Part shown: positions 29,624 to 33,940 of the stretch, in pieces
How the letters are laid out: the number at the start of each line of letters is the position of its first letter
Position numbering within the stretch: the stretch's first letter is position 1
Notes under the pieces: model-generated
The model's database searches: none
Told to the model about the DNA's origin: nothing
The model's input: only the letters and a program-made list of their open reading frames with translations
DNA from: Acrasis kona
Taxonomy: Eukaryota > Heterolobosea > Eutetramitea > Acrasida > Acrasidae
Length of the DNA stretch: 33,940 nt
Reading direction: 5' to 3'
NCBI GenBank assembly: GCA_026419775.2
Contig: JAOPGA020000094.1
Span: 1 to 33,940, forward strand
Translations under genes and position numbers: made by a program

Positions 29624-31765
29624 TTATAAATTCTTAATATCTTCTAAGCTTGCCAATATCTCCGCAAAAGATGGCCTCACTTCAGGAGCTTGATTCCATG
29701 ATCTTATCATTAATTTTATATATTCTCTCTCACTTTCTGTCACGTCCTCGATGTCATCCGGTATTTTTGGCCTTTCACCATTCGATATATTCATTGTAAT
29801 CATGAAATCATTCTCTTGATCCAGTTGCCTTGAAAATGGTTTTGCTTCAAAAAACACCTCATACATGATGATTGCATAACTATAAACATCACTCTTCTCC
29901 GTATATTTTTGACCAAACAACATCTCAGGCGACATATATGTGTACGTACCTGTATTGGATGTCATATCGCTGGCAATATTTCTACTACTTCCCAAATCAC
30001 AAATCTTTGCTGTCAGGTTTTCGCTCAAAAGAATATTGGAGGGTTTCAAGTCACGATGGCAAATTGGATTCTCTCTGCCATTCATAAACGCCAGAGCAGA
30101 AGCGACATCCTTTAATATATTTATTTTATTTACATAAGACAAGGCCACATGTCTTCCAGTTGATGAAGTTATTGCCTTCTTCTTTGAATGCAAAACATCA
30201 CCAAGTGTCATGGCCATAATTTCCGTTACAATATATTTATAATCATCAGCAACGCAAGCACCAATAAACAACACAATATGAGGGTGTCTCAACATGATTA
30301 ACATTCGAACTTCATGTTCAAACTCTGCTTCACTTTCTTGTCTCTTAATCATCTTTATTGCAACTCTAGACCCCAAATATTTTCCACTAAAAACAACACC
30401 AAAGGTGCCTTCTGATATTTTACTATCAAACGACAATTCATGTGCTTCAATAATATAATTCTGAATATCATATACAAATGAACTCTTGGACGTTCTGCTT
30501 TGACTACTGGTATTAGTGCCAAGAAGTGACTCTGTCAACTCCATTTCTGGATTCTTTGCAACAAATCGAGTATAACTATGATTCAAAGAAGCATTCATCA
30601 CCAGAGATAATACCACCTGTGATATGATGTACTGCAAAATCAAAGTGGTTCTTGGCACTTCGAATATTGCAATCACTCCCCATCTATTAGCATTAGACAA
30701 TGAAGCAATATCATCATAGGCATTTAGTTTGACTGCATAAACCATTTGACCAAACGTGAAACCATAACTGAGCAACACAGATATAATGGCCACAACAAAT
30801 GATATCTTAAATGCCAGTGCCAATCTTCTCGTTCCCTTTATATTCCAGAGGACATACGTCACGCACACAACAAGATGAGTAATAAATAAAAAAATACTGA
30901 TGCCTGCTCTATAATACAATAATTGATAATATTCATTTTGTTGCAAGTAATTCATGTATAAAAGATCAACCACAAAACAAAACAAGTAAAACACTGCACT
31001 TAACCCCGCCAGTGTCATAAATACTTCTGTTTTGGCTCTTGTTACATACCTTACGGGTGGAGGTGTCTTTTTAAGATAATAGCCAAGAAGGGTGGTACCT
31101 AAAATTGTACAAATTATATAAATAACGATTTTGCAAATTAATAAAACCAAGTACACAGGTGCTACAGTTTCGTCGGGTCTGTCATCTATAGGGTTATAAA
31201 TTTGTTCGCAATGTCTAATGGCAAGGTACACTGTGAAACCAGACGCCACCCCTGCTGTGACAAAATAGAATTGTGCGTTGAACAAAAATACAGCAGATAT
31301 TCTGTGGAAAATTGTGTCTCGGTGCGTAATGAGCAGAATAAGTAACACCGCATACATAAATGTAGTGAGGAATTCGACAGAAGTGTACAAATTATTCCAT
31401 AAATATGCCTGCTTCATGAGTGTTGTCCCATCTGTGCTGTTGTCCTGGCTTAATTGTGTTTGGTTTATGTTTTTCCACAGTCCACCGAGTCCCGAGAATG
31501 TTCCGAAGGCAAAGTTTATTGTTATGAGTACGAAGAGCATTGCAATAATTGAGGCATACGCCGTTATCCTCATATTCGCAGAGGATCGGTGGGGGGACAT
31601 TTTTCCAACAATTTTCCAATAATTTACAATGTTCCGGTTGTTCTTCGGCAAATTGTTAAATTGTTCAAAGTTGATGTCAGACAGTGCGTTAAAATTGGAT
31701 AAAACAATTTTTGAAAAAGAAATACATTGTGTTTCTATTAGAGTTCCTTCAAAATGTGCAAACAA
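29624..31765 (-). CDS. Multi-pass membrane TKL-type protein kinase, 713 aa
   Basis: Seven to eight hydrophobic segments lie at about residues 70-90, 125-148, 157-182, 203-230, 247-271, 285-307, 315-339 and 363-392, followed by a Ser/Thr-rich linker and a cytoplasmic kinase domain at about 443-712. Kinase landmarks: glycine loop SEGTFGVVFSG (451-461), VAIK lysine 471, CHRDLKPSNILL (569-580, catalytic Asp572), Asp590 in a DLG triplet where DFG is usual, GTYTYMSPEM (606-615), and a C-terminal Arg in EVRPSF. The overall pattern is tyrosine-kinase-like (TKL). All catalytic residues are present, so activity is likely. The role is probably a sensor or receptor relaying a membrane signal, ligand unknown. 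The first ATG (31765) leaves only 73 bp to the divergent Trm5 start. The next in-frame ATG (31600, residue 56, MSPHRS) is just before the first membrane segment and could be the true start. Confidence 0.85.
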   Translation of the reverse strand: MFAHFEGTLIETQCISFSKIVLSNFNALSDINFEQFNNLPKNNRNIVNYWKIVGKMSPHRSSANMRITAYASIIAMLFVLITINFAFGTFSGLGGLWKNINQTQLSQDNSTDGTTLMKQAYLWNNLYTSVEFLTTFMYAVLLILLITHRDTIFHRISAVFLFNAQFYFVTAGVASGFTVYLAIRHCEQIYNPIDDRPDETVAPVYLVLLICKIVIYIICTILGTTLLGYYLKKTPPPVRYVTRAKTEVFMTLAGLSAVFYLFCFVVDLLYMNYLQQNEYYQLLYYRAGISIFLFITHLVVCVTYVLWNIKGTRRLALAFKISFVVAIISVLLSYGFTFGQMVYAVKLNAYDDIASLSNANRWGVIAIFEVPRTTLILQYIISQVVLSLVMNASLNHSYTRFVAKNPEMELTESLLGTNTSSQSRTSKSSFVYDIQNYIIEAHELSFDSKISEGTFGVVFSGKYLGSRVAIKMIKRQESEAEFEHEVRMLIMLRHPHIVLFIGACVADDYKYIVTEIMAMTLGDVLHSKKKAITSSTGRHVALSYVNKINILKDVASALAFMNGRENPICHRDLKPSNILLSENLTAKICDLGSSRNIASDMTSNTGTYTYMSPEMLFGQKYTEKSDVYSYAIIMYEVFFEAKPFSRQLDQENDFMITMNISNGERPKIPDDIEDVTESEREYIKLMIRSWNQAPEVRPSFAEILASLEDIKNL

Positions 31766-31838
31766 ATTTATGAAAAACTTTGGTGGGTGCGTATTGAATC
31801 TGTACTACAAACATTAACAATCAAGGCATTTACTCGAT
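31766..31838. promoter_or_regulatory. Divergent intergenic region between the kinase and Trm5
   Basis: Only 73 bp separate the two start codons if the longest kinase ORF is used, or 238 bp if the kinase starts at its second ATG. A shared bidirectional promoter is likely (inference). No motif is recognised. Confidence 0.35.
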
Positions 31839-33090
31839 ATGAAAAAGTTTAAACCTATCGTTGAAGATAACATTATAAAAAACAACAACTACAGACTATT
31901 AATTTTGAACCAGAAGTATAAAAAGTTGGATCTAAGCGATCTACCAAAGGACAAACGAGATTTTATATTCCAGGTGCAACAAGAAGAACAAAGTGCCGAT
32001 GTAGAGTTGTTTAAATGTGAACCGTACAACATCAAAGTAGGCTATGACAGCATGCCGGCAGAGGAAGTATTCAGAAAGATTTTACCCGAAAGCATCAAAG
32101 AAGTTCCCTCTTCCTACGAACAAGTGGGTCACATTGCTCACATCAATCTGAAGGACGATGTACTTCCATACAAACACATTATTGGCCAAGTCATTATAGA
32201 TGTAAGTATTTTGATTAATTCAATCCATCTGACAACACAAAAAGAAAAGTCCATCCGTGAAAACGGTGGTGAATAAAGTTGGAAACATTAGCACTCAGTT
32301 CAGAGAATTTCACATGGAGGTGTTGGCTGGAGAAAACGACTTGAACGTGGACATGAACGAACATGGGTTCAGATATAAATTTGATTACAGCAAAGTGTAT
32401 TGGAATTCAAGGTTAGGAACTGAACATCAAAGACTTCCCAAACTTTTCAACAAAGATGACATTGTTGCTGACATGTTTGCAGGTTAGTTTTGTTTTGCAA
32501 ACGAATTTCACATTCTTGTAGGCGTTGGTCCCTTTGCGATCCCTGCATCAAAGAATGCCAAATGTGCAGTACACGCGAACGACTTGAATCCCAACTCATA
32601 TGAATACTTGAAGCAGAACGTTAAACTAAATAAAGTGGAAAAGTTAGTGACGTGTTACAACATGGATGGAAGAGAGTTCATAAAACACTTGGTAGAGAAA
32701 GAAATTAAATTCACACAAGTCATCATGAACTTACCAGCATCAGCAGTGGAATTTATAGGTTTGTTGCTTTTTTATTTTTTGATTAACATTTTTTTAGATG
32801 TTTTCAAGGGATTGTTCACAGCAGAGTACACTCCACTTCCTGTTATACATTGTTATACTTTTATAAGAAATGACCAAGAGGAAAGTTCAGAATCATTGGC
32901 CAAACAAAGTGTTAGAGATGTGTTGGGTGTGAATGATATCACATTTACTTCTGTTTATAATGTAAGAAATATAGCACCAAAGAAGGACATGTATTGTGTG
33001 AGTTTTAAATTACCAGTTAATCACAAAAGAAAACTGGAATTAACGGACACACAAGAATCGTCAGATAGCAAAAAGTTAAAACCACAATAA
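31839..33090 (+). CDS. TRM5: tRNA (guanine-37-N1)-methyltransferase Trm5, four exons, 376 aa
   Basis: It transfers a methyl group from S-adenosylmethionine to N1 of guanine 37 next to the anticodon, which prevents frameshifting and primes wybutosine synthesis. Exons are 31839-32201, 32245-32482, 32522-32758 and 32798-33090, with introns of 43, 39 and 39 nt. The spliced frame restores the family motifs VGHIAHINLKDDVLPYKHII, GQVIIDKSPSVKTVVNKVG, NSRLGTEHQRL, the SAM-binding DMFAGVGPFAIPASK and NDLNPNSYEYLKQNVKLNKV, and the Trm5 signature MNLPASAVEFIDVFKG. These match Trm5 better than its relative Tyw2. The protein is shorter than yeast and human Trm5 (about 500 aa), mainly at the N-terminus, where a mitochondrial presequence is often found. 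The C-terminus is Lys/Ser-rich. AATAAA overlaps the stop. Confidence 0.93.
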
Positions 33091-33409
33091 AATGTCATTT
33101 GTTAGTAATTTTAATTCTTATCGTTGTGGCTTTCAAAAGGTTTACTCGTACATTTTGAAGGTTATGTTCAATATATCTTTGATAACTTTCATCATTGAAT
33201 CTCATGTTGATTGGAATTACTATATCAATGTCATTATCTTAAAAAATCAATTGCGATGACTTCATCTAGTATTTCTCCGCAACGCAAGAACACTTTACAG
33301 TCAACTATTTAAGTTTCGAAGTTGATTTGACTCGTCGATCACGCGTCCTAGATGACGAAGCTGATTAGGTGGGGTAGGAATATAGAAAAAATATTGCAGA
33401 AGTATGTAG
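33091..33409. promoter_or_regulatory. Spacer between Trm5 and the 3' gene
   Basis: 319 bp of AT-rich sequence. No RNA gene or strong motif is seen. It should contain the Trm5 terminator and the promoter of the next gene. Confidence 0.3.
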
Positions 33410-33940
33410 ATGTACTGTAATCCAATTAACGTTGAAAGTGCAATCCGTTCAAAAAGCGTGGTGACGAACCAGTTAAGAAACTATAAGGCTGTTTTGGAGG
33501 ATGTGATAGAACTTTTAAAAAATGACCCCTTGTTTGAGTATCATCCAGCTCAACAACCACATTTGATACCAACTAGTTCATCAACACTACATTACATTGA
33601 CGAACCTGACGCAGTTCGTAAAAAGCGTTTACAGGCCACAAGAATGTTTTTGAATATTTGGGAATATTTGATGGAGATCATTGACTTTTTAACCTATTCT
33701 GAAAAGAGTTTAGCGTTTGACGTTATTTTACTGATAATGAGACGGTATGTAGTCACTTCACTTTGTTTAACAAAAATAGACGTGAATTTGACCCTGTATA
33801 CTTTAAACACACACATACCCGCCTCAAAAAATCATTCGTTAAAAGTTTAATAAGGGCTATTGTACCATCACTTGACCAACTTGAACATGACATTTTAAGA
33901 CAATTTAATTACGTGTCCTATCGCACACAGCGCTATGTAG
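33410..33940 (+). CDS. Unrecognised protein, 5' part (runs off the window)
   Basis: Exon 1 is 33410-33744. A 35-nt intron (33745-33779, GTATGT donor, TTTAAC branch-like site, AATAG acceptor) is followed by exon 2 from 33780 to beyond the window end. The joined codon CG+A continues as REFDPVYFKHTHTRLKKSFV. About 165 residues are visible, and they appear alpha-helical and soluble: NQLRNYKAVLEDVIELLKND, MFLNIWEYLMEIIDFLTYSE, SLIRAIVPSLDQLEHDIL. No signal peptide, membrane segment or known motif is seen. The upstream ATG at 33404 is followed at once by TAG, so 33410 is taken as the start. Confidence 0.65.

Overview
The window looks like nuclear DNA from a free-living unicellular eukaryote, most likely an amoeboid or amoeboflagellate protist. 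The reasons are very short GT-AG introns (35-46 nt in most genes) with a YTRAC-like branch site just before the acceptor, standard stop codons, an AT-rich background, a multi-pass membrane tyrosine-kinase-like (TKL) kinase, an RCC1-repeat surface protein and a full-length VPS13. I cannot name the species from sequence alone.

Layout. (1) 1-2590: short tandem repeats, then a six-exon gene for a secreted, apparently GPI-anchored seven-blade RCC1-repeat protein with a Pro/Thr stalk. Nearly every blade is its own exon. One exon lacks one base. (2) 2590-12770: a gene-poor accessory stretch. It holds a hairpin-rich segment, small unrecognised ORFs, three degenerate copies of an unknown gene family (one on +, two on -), a ~1 kb dispersed repeat, a G/T-skewed tandem duplication, a broken class I histone deacetylase fragment, and an array of three 108-bp near-identical units. 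(3) 12770-15380: an unrecognised small ORF and an intact intronless trypsin-like serine peptidase gene, both on the minus strand. (4) 15380-18180: a second copy of the dispersed repeat, split by a ~2.06 kb hAT DNA transposon. (5) 19020-33940: a compact housekeeping block with ribosomal protein eS1 (+), VPS13 (+), a TKL membrane kinase (-), the tRNA m1G37 methyltransferase Trm5 (+) and an unrecognised gene running off the end (+).

The two halves contrast. The right half is gene-dense, with intergenic gaps of about 60-320 bp. The left half is a graveyard of repeats and decayed genes with a few intact accessory genes in it. The conserved genes cover general functions (translation, tRNA modification, lipid transport at membrane contacts, signalling) and do not form one pathway.

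Most interesting points: the modular one-blade-per-exon RCC1 surface protein; the 108-bp units, identical in length although their spacers diverge; the degenerate three-copy gene family; the repeat copy that reveals the empty hAT insertion site; and a kinase whose DFG motif reads DLG.
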